In this document: one piece after another, positions 1-7,278 of the stretch | Position numbering within the stretch: position 1 is the first letter of the stretch | Layout of the letters: every line of letters starts with the position of its first letter | Source: Chloroflexota bacterium | Lineage (GTDB): Bacteria > Chloroflexota > Limnocylindria > Limnocylindrales > CSP1-4 | Length of the DNA: 20,390 nucleotides | Direction of reading: 5' to 3' | Assembly: GCA_017860675.1 (NCBI GenBank) | Contig: JAGDMV010000007.1 | Coordinates: 1 to 20,390, forward strand | Notes under the pieces: model-generated | Told to the model about the DNA's origin: nothing | The model's database searches: none | What the model saw: only the letters and a program-made list of their open reading frames with translations | Made by a program: the position numbers and the translations under genes

Positions 1-1
1 C

Positions 2-718
2 CTCAAGAACATCGCCAACGGGATCACCGCCAACTACCCGGAGATCCTCCTGATGGTCGCGCTCATCGGCGAGCGCCCCGAGGAGGTCACCGACATGCGC
101 CGCTCGGTCATGGGCGAGGTGATCAGCTCCACCTTCGACGAGCCGACCGAGAATCACACCCACGTGGCCGAGATGGCCCTCGAGATCGCCAAGCGCCAGG
201 TCGAGACGGGCCGCGACGTGGTCATCCTGCTCGATTCCATCACTCGCCTTGCCCGGGCCTACAACCTCGCCTTGCCGCCGTCCGGCCGGACGCTGTCGGG
301 CGGCCTGGACCCGATTGCGCTCTACCCCCCGAAGCGCTTCTTCGGGGCGGCCCGCAAGATCGAGGAAGGCGGCTCGCTGACGATCATCGGCACCTGCCTG
401 GTCGACACCGGCTCGCGGATGGACGACGTCATCTACGAGGAGTTCAAGGGCACCGGCAACTCGGAGCTCATCCTGGACCGCAAGCTGGCCGAGAAGCGCA
501 TCTTCCCGGCCATCGACGTCCTCCGCTCGGGCACGCGGCGCGAGGAGCTGCTGCTCGAGGAGGGCACCCTCAAGATGATCTGGACGATGCGCCGGATGCT
601 GTCGGCGGTCGGCAGCAACGAGGGCATCGAGCTGCTCCTCAACCGGCTGGCCAAGTCCGAGAACAACGCGATCTTCCTGGCGGCCCTCACCAAGAGCGCC
701 GAGGCCGCCGGGCAGTAG
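2..718 (+). CDS. rho: Transcription termination factor Rho (C-terminal part, 5' truncated)
   Basis: This is the last 238 codons of Rho, the hexameric RNA-dependent ATPase helicase that ends transcription. The reading frame is open from the window edge, so the N-terminal RNA-binding domain and Walker A lie outside. Visible landmarks are the ERPEEVTDM segment carrying the catalytic glutamate (about 71-97), the Walker B and following helix VVILLDSITRLARAYN (about 220-267), the Q-loop region with PKRFFGAARK (about 331-360), and the R-loop DTGSRMDDVIYEEFKGTGN (about 406-462). The C-terminus is full length and closes with TAG. One position differs from E. coli Rho: the residue before ERPEEV is Gly, where E. 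coli has Asp210. Identity is near certain. The next gene starts 336 bases later, so rho probably ends its own transcription unit. Confidence 0.97.
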   Translation, partial: LKNIANGITANYPEILLMVALIGERPEEVTDMRRSVMGEVISSTFDEPTENHTHVAEMALEIAKRQVETGRDVVILLDSITRLARAYNLALPPSGRTLSGGLDPIALYPPKRFFGAARKIEEGGSLTIIGTCLVDTGSRMDDVIYEEFKGTGNSELILDRKLAEKRIFPAIDVLRSGTRREELLLEEGTLKMIWTMRRMLSAVGSNEGIELLLNRLAKSENNAIFLAALTKSAEAAGQ

Positions 719-1054
719 GGTTCGCCGGCCGGCAGGGTCCCGCCGCTGACCGGCAGGGTTCGGTCGCATCGTCGTCGGTTCGGCCCTCGGGCCGCTGGTC
801 GCGGCCGCTGGCGGCGAGCGGTGGTGCCCGGATCGGTGCCGCCAGGGACCACTCGCCGCCGGCCCGACCTTGCCGGGCGGCGGCGCGTCTGCTAGGGTTC
901 CGCCATCGAGGCGGCCCTGGTCCGGGGGAGGCCAGCCGCAGCCACTGACGGACGAGACCCCAGCTCAATACCCGTCAACCGGACGGCAGCAACGCCGACC
1001 CAGTCGCGCTGCCACACGCGTCCCGACCCGCCGTCCGTCTCGGAGGAGACCGTA
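719..1054 (+). other. 336-bp non-coding gap, possible structured leader of the M23 gene
   Basis: I see no protein with recognisable features here. The segment holds short perfect inverted repeats: 781-785 with 790-794 (loop CTCG), 900-904 with 910-914 (loop ATCGA), and 985-990 with 1008-1013. GGACGG at 981-986 can also pair with CCGTCC near 1031-1036, just before the Shine-Dalgarno at 1042-1048. None is followed by a T-run, so there is no clear intrinsic terminator for rho. The last 150 bases could be a folded 5' leader. c-di-AMP riboswitches are known ahead of cell-wall hydrolase genes, but their hallmark boxes are not present, so I assign no class. Confidence 0.3.
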
Positions 1055-2392
1055 TTGCGTCAGGCGACGGTCGCTGCCCGCCGCGCGCTCGCGCTGCTGC
1101 ATCGCGACACGACCAACCCGGCCGAAGCGCCGGGAACGCCAGCCCCGCCCGTCGCGGCGACGTTCGGTGCACATCGCCGCGCCCGCCTTCTGCGGCTGGA
1201 ATCGCCCGAACGCCTCGTTCCGGTCGTCGCCCTCACGATCGTCCTGCTCGCCTCGCTCACGGCCGCGCCCGGCCTGGCCGGCGTCATCGGCCCGACCGGT
1301 GGCACCTCGGGCTCCGGCGTCGCGCCGCGGCTGGTAGTCGGCGGCGAAGCCGGGCCGTTCAGCGCCGATACGACCGGGGCGATCGAGGACTACGACGCCG
1401 ACTTCGACCTCGGCCAGCTCGTCGACGGGGGGCCATCCGAAGCCGATCCGATCGCCGGTGACGTGGGCGACGTGACAGTGGCCGAAGCTGCCGGCGAAGC
1501 GGCCGGGACGGATGCGTCGGTCGAGGGCCAGTTCCTGGCCGACGGCACGCTCCTCAAGCCGGTGGTCATCGACCCGACCGTCGAGGATTCACGCGACCAG
1601 CTCCGAACCTACACCGTCCGACAGGGCGACACGCTGACGGGGATCGCCCGTCGCTTCGGCGTTTCGATGATGACCGTCTGGTGGGCCAACAAGCTCAAGT
1701 CGAAGGACGAGCTCCACGTCGGCCAGAAGCTCGTCATCCCGCCGGCGAGCGGCCTTGTCGTCACCGTGTCCGAGGGCGACACGCTCGACGCGCTGGCCGC
1801 CCGGTACCGCGTCAAGGCTGCCGAGATCGTCGAGTTCAACGGGCTGACCGATCAGACCCTCGTCCTCGGCCAGGTCCTGGTCATGCCGGGCGCGCGCGGG
1901 AAGGCGATCGCGACCCCCAAGCCGACGCCGCGGCCGGTGGTCGCCGCCCGGCCGCGCACGACTTCGACCCGGAGCACGGGCGGCACCCGGGTTCGCCCGC
2001 CGGCACGCTACTCCGGCGGCGTGTTTGCCTGGCCGGTGGCCGGCGGCTACATCAGCCAGTACTACCGCTACGGGCACCCGGCGATCGACATCGCCGCCCA
2101 CTACGGGACGGCCGTGCGCGCCACGGCAAGTGGCACGGTGATCTTCGCCGGCTGGAAGAGCAACGGCGGCGGCTACCAGATCTGGATCGCCCACGGGAGC
2201 GGCCTGTACTCGACCTACAACCACATGTCGTCGCTGGCCGCCCGTTCGGGCGAGCGAGTCGGCCGGGGCGAGATGATCGGCCGGATCGGGACATCCGGCT
2301 GGGCGACCGGGCCGCACCTCCATTTCGAGGTCTGGCGCGGCGCAGTGTGGGGTGGCGGCCGCCGGGTGAACCCGCTCGGCTACCTGCGCTGA
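1055..2392 (+). CDS. Membrane-anchored peptidoglycan hydrolase, 2x LysM + M23 peptidase
   Basis: A 445-residue envelope protein likely to cleave peptidoglycan cross-links. The TTG start is chosen because GGAGGAG (1042-1048) sits 6 bases upstream. Residues 1-52 are Arg/Ala-rich and probably cytoplasmic, followed by one hydrophobic segment (about 54-78) that is an anchor or uncleaved signal. Then comes an acidic linker (100-180), LysM 1 (about 185-229, starting YTVRQGDTL), LysM 2 (about 235-278, starting VTVSEGDTL), and a Pro/Arg/Thr-rich spacer (285-318). The M23 (LytM/lysostaphin-type) domain spans about 336-430. Zinc ligands expected for M23 are present: H341 and D345 in GHPAID, H423 in HLHFE, with H390 and H421 as further active-site histidines, so it should be catalytically competent. 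The LysM domains would position it on glycan strands. It lies 85 bp upstream of obgE; co-transcription is possible but not shown. Confidence 0.92.
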   Translation: MRQATVAARRALALLHRDTTNPAEAPGTPAPPVAATFGAHRRARLLRLESPERLVPVVALTIVLLASLTAAPGLAGVIGPTGGTSGSGVAPRLVVGGEAGPFSADTTGAIEDYDADFDLGQLVDGGPSEADPIAGDVGDVTVAEAAGEAAGTDASVEGQFLADGTLLKPVVIDPTVEDSRDQLRTYTVRQGDTLTGIARRFGVSMMTVWWANKLKSKDELHVGQKLVIPPASGLVVTVSEGDTLDALAARYRVKAAEIVEFNGLTDQTLVLGQVLVMPGARGKAIATPKPTPRPVVAARPRTTSTRSTGGTRVRPPARYSGGVFAWPVAGGYISQYYRYGHPAIDIAAHYGTAVRATASGTVIFAGWKSNGGGYQIWIAHGSGLYSTYNHMSSLAARSGERVGRGEMIGRIGTSGWATGPHLHFEVWRGAVWGGGRRVNPLGYLR

Positions 2393-2477
2393 TCGCGCCG
2401 ATCGCACTGTCCCTCGACGCCGGGGTCAGTTGCCGGCCGCGACGTGGCCGCGCTCACTACGTGCCATCATCGAGTCG

Positions 2478-3773
2478 ATGTTCCTCGACCGGGTGACGAT
2501 CTGGATCCGGGCCGGCGACGGCGGTGACGGGGCCGCGACGTTCCGGCACGAGGCTCACGTCCCGCGCGGGGGGCCCGACGGCGGCGACGGCGGGCGGGGC
2601 GGCTCGGTCGTCCTCGTGGTCGATCCCGGTCTGACGACCCTTCGCGACTTCCGCTACCGGCATCACTTCCGGGCCGAGCCGGGTGGGCGCGGCAGCGGGG
2701 CGCGCCGCCACGGGAAGGCCGGTTCCAACCTCGTCCTGGCCGTGCCGCCCGGGACCGGCGTCCTCGACGACGCGAGCGGGGCGCTGCTGGCCGACCTGGT
2801 CGCGACCGGCCAGCGCGCGCTGGTCGCCCGCGGCGGACGTGGCGGGCTGGGCAACGTCCACTTCGCTACGGCGACGCACCAGGCGCCACGCCATGCCCAG
2901 AAGGGCGAGCCGGGCGAGGAGCGCCGGCTCCGCCTGGAGCTGCGGCTGATCGCCGATGTCGGCCTGGTGGGGCTGCCGAACGCGGGCAAGTCGACGCTGC
3001 TCGCGGCTCTCACCGCCGCCCGACCGAAGATCGCCGACTACCCGTTCACGACGCTCGAACCGAACCTCGGGGTGATGGACCTGGGGCCCGACGACGAGCG
3101 CCGGCCGACGGTGGCCGACGTCCCCGGCCTGATCGAGGGCGCGTCCTCCGGGGCAGGCCTCGGCCACGCCTTCCTGCGCCACGTCGAGCGCACGCGGGTG
3201 CTGGTCCATGTCGTGGACGGCACAGCCCGCGATCCCGAGTGGGATCACCAGGTGATCCGCGACGAGCTCGGTCTCCACGACCCCGTGCTGCTCGAGAAGC
3301 CGCTCGTGGCCGTCTTCAACAAGATCGACCAGCCGGCCGCCGCGCTTGCCTGGCCGGCTTTCGCCGCCGCCCGCCGCGAAGACGGCCTGCCGTGCGTGGC
3401 CATCTCGGCCCAGCGCGGGGACGGCCTGGAACGGCTCCGCGCGGTCCTCGCCGAACAGCTTCCGGATGCCGCCGAGCTCGAGGCGTCGCCGGAACCGTCA
3501 GGCGTGGTCGTCCACCGCCTCGATGCCGCCGGCGATGTCTTCGTCGTGTCCCGCGAGGGCGAGGCCTACCGGGTCCGCGGACGCCGGATCGAGCGGCTGG
3601 CGGCCCAGACGGACTTCGCCAACGAGGAGTCGGCGGCCCGCTTCCAGCGCGACCTGCTGCGGCTCGGGATCGACCCCGCGTTGCGCCGGGCCGGGATCCG
3701 GGCCGGCGACACGGTGCGCATCGGGCCCGCCGAGCTCGAGTGGCGCCCCGACGATTGGGACGGCCGGCCGTGA
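2478..3773 (+). CDS. obgE: GTPase Obg/CgtA
   Basis: A 431-residue Obg-family GTPase that binds the 50S subunit and links ribosome maturation to growth and stress state. The ATG at 2478 is selected because MFLDRVTIWIRAGDGGDG matches the conserved Obg start, although no good Shine-Dalgarno precedes it; a TTG at 2430 would add an unlike N-terminus. Residues 1-158 form the Gly-rich Obg fold. The G domain follows: P-loop GLPNAGKS (165-172), switch I YPFTT (188-192), DVPG (214-217), NKID (281-284) and ISA (309-311). The C-terminus (about 342-425, VVVHRLD to ELEW) is an OCT domain, as in Gram-positive-type and Chloroflexota Obg. rplU-rpmA, the frequent upstream neighbours, are absent. The stop codon overlaps the nadD GTG (GTGA), implying translational coupling. 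Confidence 0.97.
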   Translation: MFLDRVTIWIRAGDGGDGAATFRHEAHVPRGGPDGGDGGRGGSVVLVVDPGLTTLRDFRYRHHFRAEPGGRGSGARRHGKAGSNLVLAVPPGTGVLDDASGALLADLVATGQRALVARGGRGGLGNVHFATATHQAPRHAQKGEPGEERRLRLELRLIADVGLVGLPNAGKSTLLAALTAARPKIADYPFTTLEPNLGVMDLGPDDERRPTVADVPGLIEGASSGAGLGHAFLRHVERTRVLVHVVDGTARDPEWDHQVIRDELGLHDPVLLEKPLVAVFNKIDQPAAALAWPAFAAARREDGLPCVAISAQRGDGLERLRAVLAEQLPDAAELEASPEPSGVVVHRLDAAGDVFVVSREGEAYRVRGRRIERLAAQTDFANEESAARFQRDLLRLGIDPALRRAGIRAGDTVRIGPAELEWRPDDWDGRP

Positions 3774-4447
3774 TCGGCGAGCGGGTGGCGCCCGCCGCGG
3801 GCCGGATCGGGATCCTGGGCGGGACGTTCGATCCGATCCACCTCGGTCACCTGGCCGTTGCCGAGGAGGCACGCGAGGCGCTCGGTCTGGAGACCGTGCT
3901 CTTCGTGCCCGCCGGCGACCCGCCCCACAAGCCCGACACCGCGGTCTGCGAGGCCCGCCACCGTGCGGCCATGGTCGAGCTGGCGATCGCCGGCAACGCC
4001 GCCTTCCAGCTCAGCCGGATCGAGATCGACCGGCCCGGCCCCAGCTGGACGGTCGTGACCCTGGCGACGCTGCACGGGGACGCGGCCGCGGCGGGCCGAC
4101 CGTTCGAGCCGTGGCTGATCCTGTCGGTCGAGGCGATCCTGGGGCTGGAGGGCTGGCGGGAGCCCGGCCGCGTGCTCGAGCTATGCCGCCTGGCCGTCGC
4201 GCCCCGCGAGGGCACGCACGCGGACGGTCGGGCGTGGCTGGCCGCGCACTTCCCCGAGGCGGCCGCCCGCGCCATCTTCCTCGACCGGCCGCGGCTGGGC
4301 ATCTCCGGAACCGAGATCCGGGCCCGCGTGGCCGCCGGCCGCTCGATCCGCTACCTCGTCCCGGCGGCGGTCGACGACTATGTTCGCGAGCAGGCACTCT
4401 ACCGGGTCGCCGGTGCGACCCACCACGGCACACGAGGAGGCCGATGA
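3770..4447 (+). CDS. nadD: Nicotinate-nucleotide adenylyltransferase
   Basis: A 225-residue cytoplasmic enzyme of NAD biosynthesis, joining ATP and nicotinate mononucleotide to give deamido-NAD. The GTG start overlaps the obgE stop by four bases. The nucleotidyltransferase signature GGTFDPIHLGHL is at residues 17-28, PPHKP at about 48-52, and the C-terminal ATP-binding motif ISGTEIRARV near 183-192, followed by IRYLVP and VDDYV as in the family. An odd point is the central motif: where many NadD proteins have a G-A-D-x-L stretch (as in FIIGAD), this one reads WLILSVEAILGL, with Ser-Val-Glu in place of Gly-Ala-Asp. All other landmarks are intact, so this is probably lineage variation. Its stop overlaps the rsfS ATG (ATGA). 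The nadD-rsfS pairing is widely conserved. Confidence 0.95.
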   Translation: MIGERVAPAAGRIGILGGTFDPIHLGHLAVAEEAREALGLETVLFVPAGDPPHKPDTAVCEARHRAAMVELAIAGNAAFQLSRIEIDRPGPSWTVVTLATLHGDAAAAGRPFEPWLILSVEAILGLEGWREPGRVLELCRLAVAPREGTHADGRAWLAAHFPEAAARAIFLDRPRLGISGTEIRARVAAGRSIRYLVPAAVDDYVREQALYRVAGATHHGTRGGR

Positions 4448-4974
4448 ACCCCGACGCCAGCGCGCCGCTCCCCGGCGACCACCCCGGACCGGTCGAGGCC
4501 GCACCGGAGACACCGCTTGAGGCCGCCCCGGCGGCTCCCGTCGAGCGGGCCGCCTCGGCAGCACCGGTCGAGCGGGCCGTACCCCGGCCGGGCCTGCCTG
4601 CCCGGGCGACGCCGCCGCCGCCGTCCGAGCGGCCGCCGATCGAGCTGGCCCGGCGGGTGGTGGAGCTGGCCGAGGACAAGAAGGCGGCCGACATCGTCCT
4701 GCTGGAGGTCGAGCCGCTGACCACGATCGCCGACTACCTGGTGATCTGCTCTGGTGGCTCCGAGCGGCAGCTGGCCGCGATCGTCGACGGGATCATCGAA
4801 GGTCTGGAGGCCGACGGTGCGGTCATCCTCGGCCGGGAGGGGCAGGCCTCGTCGCACTGGATCCTGCTCGACGCAGGCTCTGTCATCGTTCACGTGTTCG
4901 CCCCGCCCGAACGCGACTTCTACGCTCTCGAGCGGCTCTGGGCGGAGGCTCGGACGATCCTGCGCGTCCAGTAG
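4444..4974 (+). CDS. rsfS: Ribosomal silencing factor RsfS with Pro/Ala-rich N-terminal extension
   Basis: A 176-residue protein. Residues about 66-172 are the RsfS (Iojap/DUF143) domain, which binds ribosomal protein L14 (uL14) and blocks subunit joining under starvation. Family landmarks are ELARRVVELAEDKKAADIVLLEV, then ADYLVICSGGSERQLAAIVD, the REG..SSHWILLD stretch and VIVHVF..ERDFYALERLW. The first 65 residues are a low-complexity Pro/Ala/Glu segment not found in typical ~110-residue RsfS proteins, with AAPVERA occurring twice in 11 residues. The ATG at 4444 is supported by GGAGG at 4436-4440 and by the 4-base overlap with nadD. A later start would remove the tail but would lack such a ribosome site. 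Confidence 0.94.
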   Translation: MNPDASAPLPGDHPGPVEAAPETPLEAAPAAPVERAASAAPVERAVPRPGLPARATPPPPSERPPIELARRVVELAEDKKAADIVLLEVEPLTTIADYLVICSGGSERQLAAIVDGIIEGLEADGAVILGREGQASSHWILLDAGSVIVHVFAPPERDFYALERLWAEARTILRVQ

Positions 4975-5188
4975 CGGGGGAGCGACCGGGCGGGGGTCGG
5001 CCGCCACCTGCAGCCGGGAGTCCGCCAACACGCCCCTGCCCGTGCCCGCCTGGACACCCCGACCGCACGGCTGAGGCCCGGGTACCCCGCGCGCCGGTAC
5101 GAGCGGGCCATGTCGGGCGGCCGCGACCCGGTCCGACAATGCCGCCTGACCGCCGCGGACACCGCGGCCGCAGAAGGACCGAAGCCGC
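4975..5188 (+). other. 214-bp gap after rsfS
   Basis: No gene is recognised. Two weak inverted repeats are visible: CGACC/GGTCG (4983-4987 with 4995-4999), eight bases after the rsfS stop, and GTACC/GGTAC (5082-5086 with 5096-5100). Neither has a T-run, so a terminator call is not supported. A promoter for the following small gene presumably lies in the second half, but no clear -35/-10 pair can be read. Confidence 0.3.
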
Positions 5189-5443
5189 ATGAGTCGTGCC
5201 CGCGAGCGGTGCCCGGAGTGCGGGCGCCCGCTGCTCAACTCCCGGTTCGACACCGCGTTCCGGCTGGCAGACAGGACCGAGCGTCTGTGCTTCGGCATCC
5301 CGGGCGGCCTGTGCGGGCCGTGCCACCAGCTCTACCTGGAGCCGGAACTGATCGCGATCCTCGACCTCGAGCGCGCTCGCTGCACGTTCGCCATCGAGAG
5401 CGACCTCGTCCTCCAGCAGCGGGCCTGGTCGAGCGCGGACTGA
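5189..5443 (+). CDS. Small Cys-rich (zinc-ribbon-like) protein of unknown function
   Basis: An 84-residue hypothetical protein. The start is an ATG preceded by AGAAGGA (5172-5178) at about 10 bases. Two CxxC knuckles are visible: C8-P-E-C11-G and C42-G-P-C45-H, separated by 30 residues, the usual geometry of a small zinc ribbon; C34 and C65 are extra cysteines. Between them is a region containing RFDTAFRLADRTERLC, and after them a short amphipathic helix candidate (LYLEPELIAILDLERAR). There is no signal peptide or membrane segment. It is flanked by rsfS upstream and the convergent holA downstream. I do not recognise the family. Zinc binding is inferred from the cysteine spacing alone; a nucleic-acid-binding or protein-interaction role would be a guess. 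Confidence 0.7.
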   Translation: MSRARERCPECGRPLLNSRFDTAFRLADRTERLCFGIPGGLCGPCHQLYLEPELIAILDLERARCTFAIESDLVLQQRAWSSAD

Positions 5444-5554
5444 CGTTCGAAGCTCCGACCAAGGGGCTGGCACTGACCGAGGATCCCGGCGCGGATCGAA
5501 GATCCAGGAGCGGAGAGCCCCGGCGCGCAGGGCCGAAGGCGCGCACCGATGACC
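5444..5554. other. Convergent intergenic region with nested inverted repeats
   Basis: This 111-bp gap separates two converging genes. GGATC/GATCC (5493-5497 with 5501-5505, loop GAA) lies inside GGGGCT/AGCCCC (5463-5468 with 5516-5521), and GCTCC near 5452-5456 can pair with GGAGC near 5508-5512. No T-run follows on either strand. A bidirectional termination or 3'-end-protecting structure is possible but weakly supported. Confidence 0.25.
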
Positions 5555-6595
5555 TCAGGCCTGTCGGGCGACGTGATCGGCGATCCAGAGGTCGAACGCC
5601 AGTCGCCGGCGCCGGGCGCTCGTCCCTCCCTCGCCCTTCAGCGCGCCGTCCAGCTCCAGCAGTCCCTCGAGCGCGGCCTCGAGCTCCTCCGGTCGCCACG
5701 ACGCGGCCTGTTCCCAGAGCTTGCGGGCCGGGTACTCCTTGAGCTTCATCTCGCGCGCGATCGCCGGCAGCGGCTCGCCCCGCGCTCGCGCCTCGGCGAC
5801 CAGGATCAGCTCCCGGACCCGACGGTGCAGCACGGTGAGGACCACCGGCTCCGGACGTGTCGCCAGGACTCGCTCCAGCAGGGTGGCCGCCTCGCGGGTC
5901 CGGCGACCGCCGACGGCATCGGCCAGGCCCCACAGCGAGCCCGGGATCGCATCCGGCACGAGCAGCTCCACGTCGTCCCGGCGGACGGGCTGGCCGTCTC
6001 GATACAGGCCGAGCTTCTCGAGCTCCGCCACGGCCAGGCGTCCCTGCCCGCTCCGGTCAACGTCCCCTTCGCGGACGAAGGCCCCGACCTTGCGCGCCAG
6101 GAGCTCGGCGGCAGCCGGCTCTAGGCTGATGTCGCGCTCGGACGCCCGCTCGAGGATCCAGCGGGCCATCTGGCCCTCGGCCGGAGCGACGAGCTGGCGC
6201 ACCTCGCCGCCGGCCGCCGCCACCGCCGACTCCAGCTCGCGGAGAGCAGTCGCTCGCCGGTCCGGGCGGCGCTCGCCGGTGACCTCGATGAAGGCGAGCG
6301 CGTTGCCCGGGGCTACCGCGCCCAGGGTCGCCAGCAGCGCATCGCGGTTGGCCCGTGACTGGACCAGCGGCGCCGGTCCCTCGACGACTGCCAGGACGCC
6401 TTCGCCGAAGAGCGTCGCCGTGCCGACGCGCTCGGCGAGGACCTCGACCGTGGTTGCATCGCCGCGAACCCGCCAGCGTCGCGGGGCCGGGCCGTCGGGG
6501 GCGGCCGCCCGCCGGCCGAGCTCCTCCGCCGCGGCGTCGAGCGCGTAGCCGTCGTCGCCCCAGAAGTAGCCGAGCGGGGCCCGGGTCCCGGTCAC
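5555..6595 (-). CDS. holA: DNA polymerase III subunit delta
   Basis: A 346-residue clamp-loader subunit, the delta 'wrench' that opens the sliding clamp. The N-terminus LGYFWGDDGYALDAAAEEL corresponds to the degenerate nucleotide-binding fold opening typical of HolA, with no functional P-loop. The centre contains LFGEGVLAVVEGP and ALAFIEV, and the C-terminal domain reads DVELLVPDAIPGSLWGLADAVGGRRTREAATLLERVL, then VVLTVLHRRVRELI and LKEYPARKLWEQAASW, a collar-domain pattern characteristic of the family. The start is a GTG at 6595 whose last two bases begin the TGA stop of the upstream HD gene (GTGA overlap). The open frame continues upstream but without family similarity. The comEA-comEC-holA association is common in Gram-positive-type bacteria; here an HD gene is inserted. 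Confidence 0.93.
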   Translation of the reverse strand: MTGTRAPLGYFWGDDGYALDAAAEELGRRAAAPDGPAPRRWRVRGDATTVEVLAERVGTATLFGEGVLAVVEGPAPLVQSRANRDALLATLGAVAPGNALAFIEVTGERRPDRRATALRELESAVAAAGGEVRQLVAPAEGQMARWILERASERDISLEPAAAELLARKVGAFVREGDVDRSGQGRLAVAELEKLGLYRDGQPVRRDDVELLVPDAIPGSLWGLADAVGGRRTREAATLLERVLATRPEPVVLTVLHRRVRELILVAEARARGEPLPAIAREMKLKEYPARKLWEQAASWRPEELEAALEGLLELDGALKGEGGTSARRRRLAFDLWIADHVARQA

Positions 6596-7278
6596 CGGCC
6601 GCTCCCGGGGCCACGGTCGGCGTCGGCCGGGTCGGTGGCTCCGGCGGCACGGACGCCGGCGGCACGGAGCGCCCGACGCGTCCAGGCGAGGCGCCGGACC
6701 GCCGCGGGGCGCACCCCGGCAGCGGCGCACACGTCGGCCTCCAGGCGCCGTGCTCGCTCCCGTACGGCAGCGGCCACCGCCTCGTCCCAGCCGTCGTCGG
6801 CGGGCCTGTTCGATCCGCCCGGGTAGCGCCGCCCCCACGACGCGAAGCGGACCGACATCGCCTCGAGCCGCTGTCCGGCCCGCTTGTCGGCGTAGGCGAC
6901 GATGCGCTCCTCGAGCGCCGCCGAGGCAAGCCAGGTCTCGGCTGAGTCCGGGTCAAGCAGCCGGGTCACCGCATGAGCCGCGACGGCCGGGCCCAGCTCC
7001 GGGTGCCCGTGGCGGGCGAGCCACTCGGCCGATGCCGCGCCGTGGCCGAGCACCCGGGCCGGATCGTCGTCGGGCAGGAGCTTGCCCGCGTCGTGGAGCA
7101 GAGCGGCGGCCTCGACGAGGCGGCGGTCGATCTCGATCGGGCTCCCCGTCCGGGTCGCGGTCCGGAGCGCGAGCCAGGCGGCGACCTCGGCCACCGCCCG
7201 CGAGTGGCGGAGGTGCCACGGCGGCGGTCGAAGCGCGAGGAGCAGGGCGGCGGCGTCGACACGCCCGGGCACCGACAT
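6592..7278 (-). CDS. HD-domain phosphohydrolase (YqeK/HDIG-like)
   Basis: A 228-residue protein predicted to be a metal-dependent phosphohydrolase. From the ATG at 7278 the HD pattern is complete: H25 (RHSRAV), H62-D63 (LLHDAGK), H79 (GHGAASAEWL), H102 (VAAHAV) and D131 (IVAYADKR). This spacing resembles YqeK-type diadenosine tetraphosphate hydrolases, which often neighbour nadD and rsfS; those two genes are 2 kb away here on the other strand. Residues 145-228 are an Arg/Ala-rich tail. The start is not moved later because H25 is part of the fold. It lies inside the 3' part of the comEC reading frame (overlap 6966-7278). Its stop overlaps the holA GTG. The substrate is unknown; other HD nucleotidases are possible. 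Confidence 0.8.
   Translation of the reverse strand: MSVPGRVDAAALLLALRPPPWHLRHSRAVAEVAAWLALRTATRTGSPIEIDRRLVEAAALLHDAGKLLPDDDPARVLGHGAASAEWLARHGHPELGPAVAAHAVTRLLDPDSAETWLASAALEERIVAYADKRAGQRLEAMSVRFASWGRRYPGGSNRPADDGWDEAVAAAVRERARRLEADVCAAAGVRPAAVRRLAWTRRALRAAGVRAAGATDPADADRGPGSGR

Noticed and set aside
880..1050. c-di-AMP (ydaO) or cobalamin riboswitch upstream of the M23 gene
   Set aside because: CAGCTCAATACCCG and GCAGCCACTG are only loosely like parts of these classes. The ydaO GGGGUNAAUC-type box and the cobalamin B12 box are not found.
3346..4443. Plus-strand open frame running through obgE and nadD into rsfS
   Set aside because: Only the part from 4444 has family similarity (RsfS). 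The upstream part is Arg/Pro/Gly-rich out-of-frame reading of obgE and nadD.
5444..5554. Bidirectional intrinsic terminator between the small Cys-rich gene and holA
   Set aside because: The stems are only 5-6 bp and no T-run follows on either strand; kept only as a low-confidence structure.
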